From Actinomycetes bacterium (GTDB taxonomy: Bacteria; Actinomycetota; Acidimicrobiia; Acidimicrobiales; Acidimicrobiaceae), in contig JAJYNL010000106.1 in NCBI GenBank assembly GCA_021786375.1, positions 17,575 to 81,574 of the forward strand: a DNA stretch of 64,000 nt. The letters are read 5' to 3'. The notes beneath the pieces are model-generated. The model was not told the origin of the DNA and ran no database searches. It saw nothing but the letters and a program-made list of their open reading frames with translations. This document shows, one piece after another, positions 26,271 to 36,200 of the stretch. Both the position numbers and the translations under genes were made by a program. How positions within the stretch are numbered: the stretch's first letter is position 1; the number at the start of each line of letters is the position of its first letter.

Positions 26271-26754
26271 AGAACAGCCCCTTCAGGCGGGCGTGGGTGG
26301 CAGAAAGGGATTCGGGCAGGACCCGCATCGAGGCTACCGTTGTCATGAAGTTGGTGTCACCTAGCCATCTGGGCACCACGTGGAAGTGCAGGTGATCATC
26401 GAATGCAGCCCCGCCGGCCCGCCCCAGATTCGCACCGATGTTGAATCCTTCCGGATCGTAGGCGCTGCGCAAGGCCTGCGTACTGGCACGAAGCAGGTCT
26501 GTCGCCTCCCGGTAGACCTCGTCCGCCAGTTCGAGAAGATCCCCTACATGCTCATAGGGAACCACCATCATGTGACCAGGCGCGTAAGGATAGGCGTTCA
26601 ACACCACGTAGCTGTGCTTGCCGCGGTGCAGGACGAAGTTGTCATCACTCAGATCGGCACCTAGCGCGCATAGGACGCAGGACTCCACGTTGCGGCCACC
26701 GTCGGTCTCCTCAATAAACGAGCGGCGCCAGCCCGCCCAGAGCTGGTCAATCAA
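26266..26754 (-). CDS. HIT-domain nucleotide hydrolase/phosphorylase
   Basis: A 162-residue HIT protein. The zinc/cysteine-type N-terminus has CVLCALG, the central region has YVVLNAYPYAPGHMMVVP and the catalytic triad is HLHFHVVPRW. This subgroup includes AP4A phosphorylase-like proteins (Rv2613c in M. tuberculosis has this same location beside thrS). The best start is TTG at 26754, with GGAGG six bases upstream, inside the last codons of thrS (eight-base overlap), so it is coupled to thrS. A longer frame to 26859 is antisense-free but lies inside thrS. Confidence 0.9.
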   Translation of the reverse strand: MIDQLWAGWRRSFIEETDGGRNVESCVLCALGADLSDDNFVLHRGKHSYVVLNAYPYAPGHMMVVPYEHVGDLLELADEVYREATDLLRASTQALRSAYDPEGFNIGANLGRAGGAAFDDHLHFHVVPRWLGDTNFMTTVASMRVLPESLSATHARLKGLFS

Positions 26755-28714
26755 GGGGAACCTCCAATGGCGAGGGCGCAAGCTCGGCGGATAAGCGCGC
26801 GACAAAAACATCCAGGGCGACGTCCGTCTCAGGACGATCAGCTCCACGCGAGTTGACACCGACAGTTCCAGCTGCCAGGTCGCGGTCCCCCACCACCAGC
26901 ACGTAAGGGATCTTCTCCATCTTGAGGCGCCGGATGCGGGCCCCCAGAGGCTCGTTGGAGGGGGCCATCGCTACGCGCGCACCGAGCGCGCGAAGCCGGA
27001 CCGCCACTTGGTCGGCATAGCCCTCGTTGGCCTCCTTCACTGGGGCGATGGCTACCTGAGTCGGGGAAAGCCAGGTCGGAAGGGCGCCGGCGTAGTGCTC
27101 GAGAAGGATCGCAAAGAAGCGCTCCACCGAGCCGAACAGTGCACGATGGACCATGTAGGGGCGCCGGCGTTGGTTGTCCGCATCCACGAACTCGAGGTCG
27201 AAAAGCTGTGGAAGCTGCAGGTCGACCTGGAGTGTCGAGACCTGCCAGCGGCGCCCGATCGCATCCCGCAGATGGACGTCGATCTTGGGAGCGTAAAAGG
27301 CGCCCTCTCCTTCAGCCCACACATAGGGGATTCCCGAGACCTTCAGCGCGTGCTCGAGCGCATCGGTGGCGACCTCCCAATCCTCTGCGGCACCAACGGA
27401 CTTCTCCGGCCTGGTGGCCAGCTCCGCCTCGAAGTCGCTGAGCCCGAACGCCCTCAGCATCGCGATCACGAAGCCGAGAAGCCTGGCGAGCTCCGCCGCC
27501 AGCTGAGACGGGGCGACGAAGATATGAGAGTCGTCCTGGGTAAGCCCACGCACCCTGGCCAGTCCATGCAGGACGCCGCTGCGCTCGAAGCGGTAGACGG
27601 TGCCGAACTCGAAGAGGCGCATTGGCAGCTCGCGGTAGCTCCGCTGGTGCGAGCGGTAGATGAGGATGTGCATCGGGCAGTTCATCGGCTTTGGGTAGTA
27701 GGTGGCACCCTCCATCTCCATAGGCGGGTACATATTGTCCTTGTACCAGCCCAGGTGTCCAGAGGTCTCGTAGAGCGTCGACTTGGCTATGTGCGGGGTC
27801 CAGGCAAGCTGATAGCCGTTGGCCAAGTGCGAGCGCATCGAAAAGTCCTCCATCAGATGCCTGACGAGGGCCCCCTTGGGATGGAAGACGGGAAGACCGC
27901 CGCCAATCTCGGGAGGGAAATGGAATAGGTCCAGGTCGGCCCCCAACTTGCGATGGTCGCGCTTCTCAGCCTCTTCGAGCCGGTGCAGGTAGTCCTCCAG
28001 CGCCTCCTGGCTCTCCCAGGCCGTGCCATAGACGCGCTGCAGCTGGTCCCGCTTCTCGTCCCCGCGCCAATAGGCTCCCGCCACCCTCATCAGCTTGAAG
28101 GCACCCAGCCTCGCAGTGGAGGGAACGTGCGGGCCGCGGCAGAGGTCCACAAAGCCCTCGCTGTTTCGGTAGGCGGAGACCCCGGTAACAGAGACTCCTT
28201 CGGACTCGTCCTCAGTCTCGCCCTGGGCGCGCACCCCTTGGATGATCTCCAGCTTGTAAGGCTGGTCGGCAAAGAGGGCGAGGCCCTCTTTGATGGAATG
28301 CTCCTCCCGTTCAAAGGGCTGGTCGGAGGCGACGATCTCGCGCATCTTCTCTTCGATCCGCGCCAGATCCTCTTCGTTGAACCGCTCGCCTCCGGGAAGG
28401 CGGAAGTCATAGTAGAAGCCGTCGGCCACGGCCGGACCAATGGCGAACTTGGTGCCAGGCCACAAAGCCAGCACCGCCTGGGCCATCACGTGCGCGGTGG
28501 AGTGGCGCAACACCTCGCGGCCACGCTCGCTGGACGCCGCAACCAGCTCGACCTTCTCGCCGGCAATAGGGGCGGAGAGATCCTGGATGCGGCCTCCGAC
28601 GACGACGGCGACCACTCCGAGCGAGCCTGTGGCATCGATGGACCGCAGCACCGCCTCTCCGTTCGCGGTGGCTGGAATCTCGCGGCTTGAGCCATCAGGT
28701 AGAACGACCAACAT
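26747..28714 (-). CDS. thrS: Threonyl-tRNA synthetase
   Basis: ThrRS charges tRNA-Thr and edits mischarged serine. The 655-residue class II enzyme has an N-terminal TGS domain (residues 1-60), the editing domain with HSTAHVMAQAVL and the later C-x3-H region, motif 2 in YRFERSGVLHGLARVRGLTQDDSHIF, the active-site PMNCPMHILIYRS, and the C-terminal anticodon-binding domain with YADQVAVRLRALG. The ATG at 28714 is the only good start. It is downstream of mshC and overlaps the HIT start, as in mycobacteria (thrS–HIT–pgsA). Confidence 0.97.
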   Translation of the reverse strand: MLVVLPDGSSREIPATANGEAVLRSIDATGSLGVVAVVVGGRIQDLSAPIAGEKVELVAASSERGREVLRHSTAHVMAQAVLALWPGTKFAIGPAVADGFYYDFRLPGGERFNEEDLARIEEKMREIVASDQPFEREEHSIKEGLALFADQPYKLEIIQGVRAQGETEDESEGVSVTGVSAYRNSEGFVDLCRGPHVPSTARLGAFKLMRVAGAYWRGDEKRDQLQRVYGTAWESQEALEDYLHRLEEAEKRDHRKLGADLDLFHFPPEIGGGLPVFHPKGALVRHLMEDFSMRSHLANGYQLAWTPHIAKSTLYETSGHLGWYKDNMYPPMEMEGATYYPKPMNCPMHILIYRSHQRSYRELPMRLFEFGTVYRFERSGVLHGLARVRGLTQDDSHIFVAPSQLAAELARLLGFVIAMLRAFGLSDFEAELATRPEKSVGAAEDWEVATDALEHALKVSGIPYVWAEGEGAFYAPKIDVHLRDAIGRRWQVSTLQVDLQLPQLFDLEFVDADNQRRRPYMVHRALFGSVERFFAILLEHYAGALPTWLSPTQVAIAPVKEANEGYADQVAVRLRALGARVAMAPSNEPLGARIRRLKMEKIPYVLVVGDRDLAAGTVGVNSRGADRPETDVALDVFVARLSAELAPSPLEVPLD

Positions 28715-28764
28715 CTTGCGAGCAAGCTCTTTCTCTATGTGCCTCCGTGGGAGGCGGTACGGAA

Positions 28765-29880
28765 TTAAAGGTAGACACCGAGGAGCGCGGCGGCCACCGA
28801 AACCCCTTGACCCCCACGGGCGGCGGCATCAATAGCCGCGATCGCTCCCTGGGTATCGAGGTCTTCTCGCAGCGCCTTGCGAACCTCCTCCACAGCGGAC
28901 TCGCCCTCATCGGCTGAGCGCCACAAGGCCAGGCGCTCCACGGCCTGGTCCAGCGCCGTGGGATCCCACTCCCAATGCGAGCGATAGTGGTTGGAGAGGA
29001 TGGAGAGGCGAACCGCAGCGGCTTCGTACTCCTTCAGGAGGTCCCCCACAAAGACCAGGTTTCCCAGGGACTTGGACATCTTCTGCCCGCCCAGGTAGAC
29101 CATCCCCACGTGCATCCAGGTGTCTACGAACGGCTTTCCCGTGACCACCTCGGACTGGGCCGCCTCGCACTCGTGGTGCGGAAAGAGGAGATCATAACCT
29201 CCTCCATGGATGTCTATCCTCTCGCCTAACTCGCGCATAGCCAGCGCCGAGCACTCGATATGCCAACCGGGCCGCCCGGGCCCATAGCGCGAATCCCAGG
29301 AGGGCTCGTCAGGGAGTGAGGGCTGCCAAAGCACGAAGTCGAGCGGATCGTCCTTGTTCGGATCCTCCACGTTGCCACCCCGCTCGGCGGCGTACTCGAG
29401 CATCTTCGCTCGCCCCAGGTGGCTGACGTGTCCAAAGCCCTGGTACTTGGAGACATCGAAGTAGACGGCTCCACCGCGCTCGTAGGCATAGCCGGCGTCG
29501 ACGATGCGCTGGATCATCAGCAGTATCTCGGCGATGGCCGAGGTGGCACGCGGCTCCGAATAGGGCGCCATCAGCCCTAGAGCGCGCATGTCGGCGTCGA
29601 AGCGGGCAATCTCGGTTGCAGCCAGGTCCAGATAGTGCACGCCGAGCGAACGGGCCTTGGCCAGGATCGAATCGTCGACGTCGGTGATGTTTCGCACCCA
29701 CTTCACCTCGTACCCCTCGTCCATCAGCACGCGTGAAAGCAGGTCGAAAGTGAGAAATACGGCGGCATGGCCGAGGTGAGAGGCGTCGTACGGTGTGATC
29801 CCGCAGCTATACATGGTCACGACGCTGTCATGGGGAACGAACTCCCTGACCGCGCCGGACGCCGAGTCGTAAAGCCTCAT
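28765..29880 (-). CDS. mshC: Mycothiol ligase MshC (cysteine:GlcN-inositol ligase)
   Basis: MshC joins cysteine to GlcN-inositol in mycothiol synthesis and is a paralog of CysRS. The match to MshC rather than CysRS is shown by CGITPYDASHLGHAAVFLTFDLL (HIGH-like), the GRPGWHIECSALA segment, GGGYDLLFPHHECEAAQSE with zinc ligands and KMSKSLGN. At 371 residues it is shorter than the usual ~410, lacking an N-terminal extension and part of the C-terminal helical region. The ATG directly follows the fno stop (TGA-ATG), and thrS lies 50 bases downstream. A small hairpin (GCCTCC-GTG-GGAGGC, 28741-28755) sits in that gap. Confidence 0.86.
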   Translation of the reverse strand: MRLYDSASGAVREFVPHDSVVTMYSCGITPYDASHLGHAAVFLTFDLLSRVLMDEGYEVKWVRNITDVDDSILAKARSLGVHYLDLAATEIARFDADMRALGLMAPYSEPRATSAIAEILLMIQRIVDAGYAYERGGAVYFDVSKYQGFGHVSHLGRAKMLEYAAERGGNVEDPNKDDPLDFVLWQPSLPDEPSWDSRYGPGRPGWHIECSALAMRELGERIDIHGGGYDLLFPHHECEAAQSEVVTGKPFVDTWMHVGMVYLGGQKMSKSLGNLVFVGDLLKEYEAAAVRLSILSNHYRSHWEWDPTALDQAVERLALWRSADEGESAVEEVRKALREDLDTQGAIAAIDAAARGGQGVSVAAALLGVYL

Positions 29881-30546
29881 TCAGGACTCCCTAATTCCGG
29901 ATAATTGGAGCGACGTCCTCGTCTTATAACGGATATTCACGTTAATCAGGACGGCCGTCATACCCTCAATCGCCGCCGCGGCGGATAGATTCCCGGCCAG
30001 CACCCCCCGCGCCCCGGGGATCTCTCCGACAAGGGCCGACACAACCTCCGCCGCGGCGGCGTCATCGGAGCAGACCAGCACATCGGAGTGCAGTGGCTCG
30101 CCAACCATGCCCAACTCCTTCGCCGGGACGTGGTGGAAGGCCGCCACTACCCGCGCCTCCGGCACCGCGGACCGAAGGTGCTCGGCCACCGATCCGCGTG
30201 GGAGCATCAACGCGCCCATGTTCCTTCCATCGCGGTAAAGGGCATTGGCCATGGAAATCACCACCTTCCCGGCCAAAGCTGCGGAAAGGGGGCGCACCGT
30301 CGCCTCCACGCCGTCCCAAGGGGTGGCCACCACCACAATGTCGCACAGTGCAGCGGCGGCATTCTCGGCACCCTCCAGGTTGGCACCGGCTCCGCCCAGC
30401 CGCTCACGTAGATCTGCGGCGACACCCTGCGCTCTGGCAGCCTCGCGCGAACCAAGCACGACGCGATGCCCTAGATATGCGTATCGCACCGCAATCGATG
30501 ACCCCGCCGGGCCGGTGCCGCCGATTACTCCGATGCTTTGTGCCAC
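29881..30546 (-). CDS. F420-dependent NADP oxidoreductase (Fno)
   Basis: A 221-residue NADP-binding protein that moves a hydride between F420 and NADP. The dinucleotide motif GVIGGTGPAGSSIAVRYAYLG is followed by VVLGSRE for the NADP phosphate, and the conserved VVVATPWDGVEATV and FHHVPAKEL segments are those of Fno proteins. The GTG start at 30546 has GGAGGAG just upstream; the frame opens at 30609 without support. It is the first gene of the fno–mshC–thrS run and is divergent from fabI. Confidence 0.85.
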   Translation of the reverse strand: MAQSIGVIGGTGPAGSSIAVRYAYLGHRVVLGSREAARAQGVAADLRERLGGAGANLEGAENAAAALCDIVVVATPWDGVEATVRPLSAALAGKVVISMANALYRDGRNMGALMLPRGSVAEHLRSAVPEARVVAAFHHVPAKELGMVGEPLHSDVLVCSDDAAAAEVVSALVGEIPGARGVLAGNLSAAAAIEGMTAVLINVNIRYKTRTSLQLSGIRES

Positions 30547-30591
30547 AAGCTCCTCCAAAATCCGCGACCCATCCGACCAAGCACCCCTCGA

Positions 30592-30607
30592 GCAGGCATT
30601 AGCCTGC
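30592..30607. promoter_or_regulatory. Perfect palindrome between fno and fabI
   Basis: The 113-base divergent gap holds a perfect inverted repeat GCAGGC-ATTA-GCCTGC (6-base arms). It is 45 bases from the fno start and 52 bases from the fabI start, a position suited to an operator for both. No -35/-10 pair is convincing. The regulator is unknown. Confidence 0.45.
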
Positions 30608-30659
30608 ATGGGGGTTGCGACGGGCCTGTGCGCACAAGGCTAAATGACGGAGGCGGGAA

Positions 30660-31433
30660 ATGGGCATTCTGGAGGGGAAGAGGATCCTCATCACCGGAGT
30701 CCTGAACGAGCAGTCGCTGGCATTCGCGACGGCACGGGTTGCCCAGGCCGAGGGTGCTCAGGTCCTGCTCACCGGATTCGGCCGCGGCATGTCCATCACC
30801 CAGCGCGTTGCCAGGAAGCTCGATCCAACTCCCGATGTCCTCGAGCTCGACGTGACAGTGCCGGAGCACTTCGACAACCTCACCACCGCAGTCACGGAGC
30901 GCTTTGGCGCGCTGGACGGCGTGCTGCATTCAATCGGCTTCGCGCCGGCCGCATGCCTGGATGACGACATCTTCCTGGCCGGCTGGGAAGACGTTGCCAC
31001 GGCCTTGCAGGTGTCGGCATACTCTCTGGCGCCACTGGTCAAATCCCTGCTCCCCTTGCTCGAGAAGGGCAGCTGTCCCTCGGTGATCGGCCTCGACTTC
31101 GACGCCACCGTTGCCTGGCCCGGCTACAACTGGATGGGCGTGGCCAAGGCTGCGCTGGAATCGCTGAGCCGCTACCTGGCTCGCGAAGCGGGAAAGCGCG
31201 GAGTCAGGGTCAATCTCGTCTCGGCGGGGCCCATGCGCACGATTGCCGCCAAGTCGGTGCCGGGCTTCTCGGACTTCGAATCGGTATGGGACGGCCGCGC
31301 TCCACTGGGATGGACCGCCACCGATCCCGAGCCGGTGGCTCGCTCGGTGGTCGCCCTTCTTTCCGACTTCTTCCCCGCCACCACTGGCGAGCTGATCCAC
31401 GTAGACGGCGGTTTTCACGCCATAGGGGCATAG
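30660..31433 (+). CDS. fabI: Enoyl-ACP reductase (FabI/InhA)
   Basis: A 257-residue NADH-dependent enoyl-ACP reductase of fatty-acid elongation. It has GILEGKRILITGVLNEQSLAFATARVAQ at the N-terminus, DGVLHSIGFAP, and the catalytic pair Tyr-x6-Lys in YNWMGVAKAALES, then NLVSAGPMRTIAAKSVPGF. The spacing and sequence are closest to the InhA type. The ATG is preceded by GGAGGCGGGAA. It is monocistronic on the plus strand; the next gene on the plus strand is 970 bases away. Confidence 0.95.
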   Translation: MGILEGKRILITGVLNEQSLAFATARVAQAEGAQVLLTGFGRGMSITQRVARKLDPTPDVLELDVTVPEHFDNLTTAVTERFGALDGVLHSIGFAPAACLDDDIFLAGWEDVATALQVSAYSLAPLVKSLLPLLEKGSCPSVIGLDFDATVAWPGYNWMGVAKAALESLSRYLAREAGKRGVRVNLVSAGPMRTIAAKSVPGFSDFESVWDGRAPLGWTATDPEPVARSVVALLSDFFPATTGELIHVDGGFHAIGA

Positions 31434-31587
31434 TTGGGCCGGGCGATGTCCATGGGCTCCCGCCTACCATCGCCGCCGTGCACATGGCCGAAATAACCAG
31501 GACGCTTGACGAACGCTCAAGCCAAACGTGCGCGACCGAGACCCTCTCCGGGTCCCCCAAACGAACCGGCACCCGGGCGGCGGGTAC

Positions 31588-32109
31588 TCAGGCCCCCGCA
31601 GATGGGCCTATACGCCGCTTCAGCTCGTCTGACACGCCGAGCAGGAACGCGCGCACGGTCGACTCCGCCATCCGGTGCATTATCAGCCGGTCGATGTGTT
31701 CACCGAGCGTCCCGAGGGGGGCGCGATAGCTACCCCGCAGCTCAATCCGCACCTTTCCCGGCTCGACCTCCGAGAACTCGAGGTCGGCCTCGAGGCGGGG
31801 AAACAGGAAGGGGGTGGAGGTTGCAGTCCATGCCATCGAGACAAGCACGCAACCCAACGCGCGGCGAACCTCGCCAATGTCGATCTTGACCCTCTTGCTC
31901 AACACCCCTCCGGGGCCGACCCTGCTTAGAAAGGTCTCATCCGAAATCGCCTGCTCAGCTGCGAACCCCAGCCAACTGCCACGGTCATCCTCGATCTGGG
32001 CGGCGACTTCCTCGAATGCCGCATTCAAATGAATGAAGTCCAGCACGAAGGTCGCAGAACCTTCGAGCTCCTCATCACCTGATGATCCAGCAATCTCCTC
32101 GATTGCCAT
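31588..32109 (-). CDS. START/SRPBCC-like hypothetical protein
   Basis: A 173-residue soluble protein. A pattern of alternating strands with FPRLEADLEFSEVEPGKVRIELRGSYRAPLG followed by a long C-terminal helix (HIDRLIMHRMAESTVRAFLLGVSDEL) suggests a helix-grip fold of the SRPBCC type, but I do not recognise a specific family. The ATG at 32109 has GAGGGAGA upstream; the frame extends seven codons further. It is convergent with fabI (154 bases between ends), where GACCC-TCTCC-GGGTC is a weak hairpin. Function unknown. Confidence 0.6.
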   Translation of the reverse strand: MAIEEIAGSSGDEELEGSATFVLDFIHLNAAFEEVAAQIEDDRGSWLGFAAEQAISDETFLSRVGPGGVLSKRVKIDIGEVRRALGCVLVSMAWTATSTPFLFPRLEADLEFSEVEPGKVRIELRGSYRAPLGTLGEHIDRLIMHRMAESTVRAFLLGVSDELKRRIGPSAGA

Positions 32110-32404
32110 CGGGTCTCCCTCGCGTTCCACGCTCCAAACGCAGCCAGCCCTCCGTAAAGCGAAGCTTCACTTCGAATCGCACCCCCAAGCGCGACGGAGT
32201 ATGATAGGCATTGGCACCGGGACGGGCTTACCGCACCTAAGCGTTGCTTCACCTGCACATCGAGTTTGGCCTAGACCGGCAATCTCCGCTTAGGGCATTT
32301 GGTCACTTTCACCCGTGCCTGCTAGCCCGTCATCCGGCTGCGAATGGCAAGCCTCAACGCGTCCATATCCGGACCTCTGTTTCACAAGTCCTGGAGATAC
32401 CGCC
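32110..32404. other. Intergenic region between divergent genes
   Basis: This 295-base gap separates two divergent genes. It contains a possible -10 on each strand around 32200-32205 (TATGAT on plus, ATCATA complement) with no convincing -35. I compared the stretch before the secreted-protein gene with known cyclic-dinucleotide riboswitch cores by eye and found no match. A GGAGA ribosome site at 32393-32397 belongs to the secreted protein. Confidence 0.4.
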
Positions 32405-33247
32405 ATGCCAACAACCCGCTTTCGTACCAAGCTCATCGCCTGCGCCTTGGCTACGGCCGTCGTGCTTCTTCCGGCACCCGCCGGCGCCTCCACCACGGCC
32501 AACGCGTCGAGTGGCAACGGCGGCTACACGATCACCCTGTACACGCTCTCGTCCGCATCGGCGCCGGGAAATCCCGGCTCGGAAAGGGTGAGGGTAACTC
32601 CTGATGGAAGACGCGTCTATCCCGTGATGTACCCCACGATCACGACCAATTCCGGCCTCTTCGCCAACACGCCCTGTGTCGCGGTCTTCTTCGAGTACTT
32701 CTCCAGTGTCGAGCAAGCCTCGGCCCTGAACTTCGCGCCTCAGCTGCTCTACCTACTGGGCCGCCGCTATCCCCTTTGCCGGTATCGCTCCGTCAAGGCC
32801 GCTAAAACGCCTAAACCGACAACGATCAGCCAGGAACTGATCCGCTCAAGCATCACCAAGGAGCTGCCGCCGCCATATCCGTCGATGGATCCCGGCTACG
32901 GAGTCGCGGGGCTCGCCTCGTACCTCTCAACTCGGGCACGCCTGGAAGACGCCCTTCAAGCCCGGCTTCCAGCCGGGAGCGTTCGCGCACTTGCGCAGGG
33001 AACCCTGACGGTCAACTGGGGCGACGGCTCGCCCAACGACGGTCCTACGACCGCCACTGGAGGCCCGTGGCCATTCGGGGATATTCGGCACGAATATGCG
33101 CCCGGGTGCTACACGGTGACCGTGACGGTCAACTGGGTTGTGCGCTACGACGCCGCTGGGCGGAGTGGAACCCTGAGCGGCATCCAGACCTCAGGAGCCG
33201 TTCCTCGCTATTGCGTCTACCAGGTCGCCTCGGTCATGCTCCGCTAA
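32405..33247 (+). CDS. Secreted protein with a PKD-like segment
   Basis: A 280-residue exported protein. The signal peptide runs from a basic N-terminus through a hydrophobic core to AGA-S (about residue 28). The mature part has no family I recognise except near residues 205-250, where NWGDGS, a later HEYAPGCYTVTVTV and a closing WVV resemble a PKD-type beta-sandwich repeat. There are two cysteine pairs (in TPCVAV and YPLCRY, and GCYT and RYCVY) that could form disulfides. A GGAGA site precedes the ATG. The 3' end overlaps the convergent helicase gene by four bases. Confidence 0.7.
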   Translation: MPTTRFRTKLIACALATAVVLLPAPAGASTTANASSGNGGYTITLYTLSSASAPGNPGSERVRVTPDGRRVYPVMYPTITTNSGLFANTPCVAVFFEYFSSVEQASALNFAPQLLYLLGRRYPLCRYRSVKAAKTPKPTTISQELIRSSITKELPPPYPSMDPGYGVAGLASYLSTRARLEDALQARLPAGSVRALAQGTLTVNWGDGSPNDGPTTATGGPWPFGDIRHEYAPGCYTVTVTVNWVVRYDAAGRSGTLSGIQTSGAVPRYCVYQVASVMLR

Positions 33248-36200
33248 CCCATGCCCGCCTGTCCGGCCCGCAACGAAGCAAGGTACTCGCCGATCAGGGA
33301 CTCCGTCGCCGGTGGGCCGGAGGGTGGGCACTCGATCTCCCGGTAGCCATCCTCACTCACAAAGAGAAATGTGGTTCCGACCACCGGGAGCGGGGCCGCC
33401 GCACGGGAGAGGGCGAGCTGGTAAACGGCTCCCTGCACGACGTAGGTCCGCATGCGATCCTCCGCGCGGGCCATACCGGCAGACGTGACCACCTTGTAAT
33501 CAACTATCCTCAGCCCATCGGCAACCTCATAGGCCATGTCGATGACCGCGTCGAGCATCGCCCCGCTCTCGAGCCGCACGCTTGCATGGAATTCGCGCAT
33601 CGGTTGCACAGCCGCGCGCACACAGGGTGCGCCGAGGGCCACTCCGAGGCAGGCAAGCGCGCGACGCACAACCTGCGGAGCCGCCGGCTCACGTGCCAGT
33701 CGTGCTCGCGCACTTTCCACAGCCGCTGCAGGATCGGAGAGATCGACTTGCGCGAGCAGACGATGCACCAAGCGCCCCACCTCAAGGCCCTCCTCGCCCG
33801 CGCCGCCCGCGTACTCCGCCGCCACCTCGGCGTCGCCCCGCTTTTGCGCCACGTAGGCCATGAGCCCCGTGGCGGTTACCAGCGGCATCGGAGTCGCGGC
33901 ATCAACCACTTGGATACGGCGTGCCAGCCAGGCCGCCGGTTCAGGTGGTTCAAAGGCTGGACTTGCCCCCGTGGCTACCGCCTCAACGGCGCCACCTGCG
34001 AATAGGGCCTCGGCTTCAAGCGGAGAACGAGCGGCGACCAACTGATACGCGCACTTGAAGTCCCCGCCCGATACTCCTGGCACAGCTCCGGCTTGCCCGT
34101 CGGAGCCCACCTGGTCCGAGCCCGCCTCAAGCTGGGCTGGGATCGTCACCACCAGGTGGTCGCGCGCGCGAGTGGCTCCGACATAGAGCAGGCGCACCGC
34201 TTCCTCGCTAAGCTCCTGTTGCTCCCGCTTGCGGGCGGCCTCTGCTCCACGAGTCCTTATCCGGGAACGGACATCCACCTCCAGGCTCTCGACACCGCGA
34301 TACAGGCCGGGGCTCTTGGGCGCCCGGCCCAGTTCACCATTCATACCCGTCAGGATCACCACTGGAAACTCGAGCCCTTTGGCGGCGTGTATCGTCATAA
34401 TCCTGACGGCGTCGACCTCCAGGTCGGCCCCGTCAGCCTCGGTCACCTTCGCGTTCTCAGCGCCGCTGCGATAGACGAAGTCGACATAGGCATGAAGGCT
34501 CGGGGAAACCTCCTCGGCGAATGAGCGTGCCTCAGCCGCCACCTCCTCCAGCCGGCGCCAGACCGAGTCCCGTCCCTCCTCCAGGGCCGCCCACTCCATC
34601 AGGCGCATACGTTCGATCGCCATTTGAGTCAGCGCTCCGCAATCAAGGCTGGACCGCTGGGATTGCAGCCGGCCGAGCAGCTCGAGCGGCCCCGTCATCG
34701 CTTCGGGAAGCGATGGATGCCTACCTGCCCAGGCCGCGACCGCCGCATCGCGCAGACCCCCGAAAGGCAACGCGAAATCATGCAAATCCTGGGCGGATAC
34801 GCTCAGCACCGGCGCCATGAGAGCATCGAGGAGAGCTTTGGAATCCAATGGCCGCGCAGCTGCGCGCAGCACCGCCAGCAGGTCCCTGATCAATGGCTCG
34901 GCGTATATTAGGGTCGTGTTCGAGTCCGTATAGGGGATTCCCCTACGTTCGAGTTCGGTGAGCAGGAGGTCGAGGCCGGTCCGCTTGGGCATGAGTATCG
35001 CGATGTCGCCAAAGCGCGCCGCGCGAATTCCTTCGGCATCCTCGATCTCGTAGCCATGGTCGATCACCTCTTGCGCCGCCGACGCCGCAAGCTGTGCCTC
35101 GGCTCGCATGCGCTGGCCCGAGGTCCTCAATTCACCGTCGTCGCCGGGCCGGACAAGCCTGACCGCCGGCCCCTTGAGCTCTGGCTCGCGATCCGCCACG
35201 AGGCCGGCTCCAGCAATGGGCAGGTTCTGCTCGAGCAGCTCGCCGAATGTCCCATTCACCCAAGCAGTGATCTCCCGGCGGGAGCGGAAGTTCACGACCA
35301 GCGGAACGCGCTTCTCGGTTGGGATCGCTCCGGCGGCCGCAAGGTAGGTGCCCACGTCAGCTCCGCGGAAGCGGTATATCGACTGGCGGGGGTCGCCGAC
35401 GAAGAAGAGCGGGGCCAGGTCGCCGTCGAGCGAGTCCAAAGTCTCGCCCACCCCGGTGAGGGTCGTGATCAGCCTGACCTGCTGGGGGTCTGTGTCCTGG
35501 AACTCGTCGACGAGGATTACCCGGAAGCGGCCGCGGATCTCTTCCAGAGTGCCCTGGTCTGCGCAACCTATAAGCTCGACGGCCGCCCAGAGTAGGTCGT
35601 CGAAGTTGAGCTGCCCCGAGGCGATGCGCTGGGCCCGCGCAGAGGTCACGAACTCCGCAGCGAACCGCCCAGCCGCCGCCGCCACCGACTCACCGAGGCG
35701 GGCGAGGAGATCTTCGATGTCCTCCCGGGCGGACTTGATCTCCTCCCGCGTCACCTTTACGTCAGCGCCGGCCTTCAACCAGGTCGCCCCCTTGCCCAGG
35801 TTCCCGACCTTCATCCTCGCCGCCGTGGCGGCGAGTTCGGTCAGGGTGCCCGCTACATCGCCGCTGGCAGCCTGCCTCCTGAGCCCGCGCGCCCTGTCAT
35901 CCAGCTCCTCGAGTCTCTCGGCAAGTGAATCGCCCGCTGCCAACAAAGCCTCGTGGGAACTCGGAAAGAGAAGCGGCGCGACCCGCTCGGCCAGGACCAA
36001 GACCTCACCGAGCACCTCCTCGGCGGATGGCAGCTGGTGGTCCGGGTAGGGCTGGACACCGGCGCGGGCGCCATCGGCACCGTCAATGGTCGCCACCAGT
36101 TCATAAATGTCCTTTGGACCACCGTCCAAATCGGCGAGCCACCCGAACAACGTTCGCGATTCCTCACCCTCCAGCGCAGATTCGACATAGGAGGCCCATG

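Noticed and set aside
28765..29880. Cysteinyl-tRNA synthetase call
   Set aside because: The CGITPYDASHLGHAA signature, length and gene context fit MshC rather than CysRS.
32110..32404. Cyclic-dinucleotide riboswitch before the secreted-protein gene
   Set aside because: No match by eye to the c-di-GMP-I or ydaO-type core elements; a covariance-model search would be decisive.
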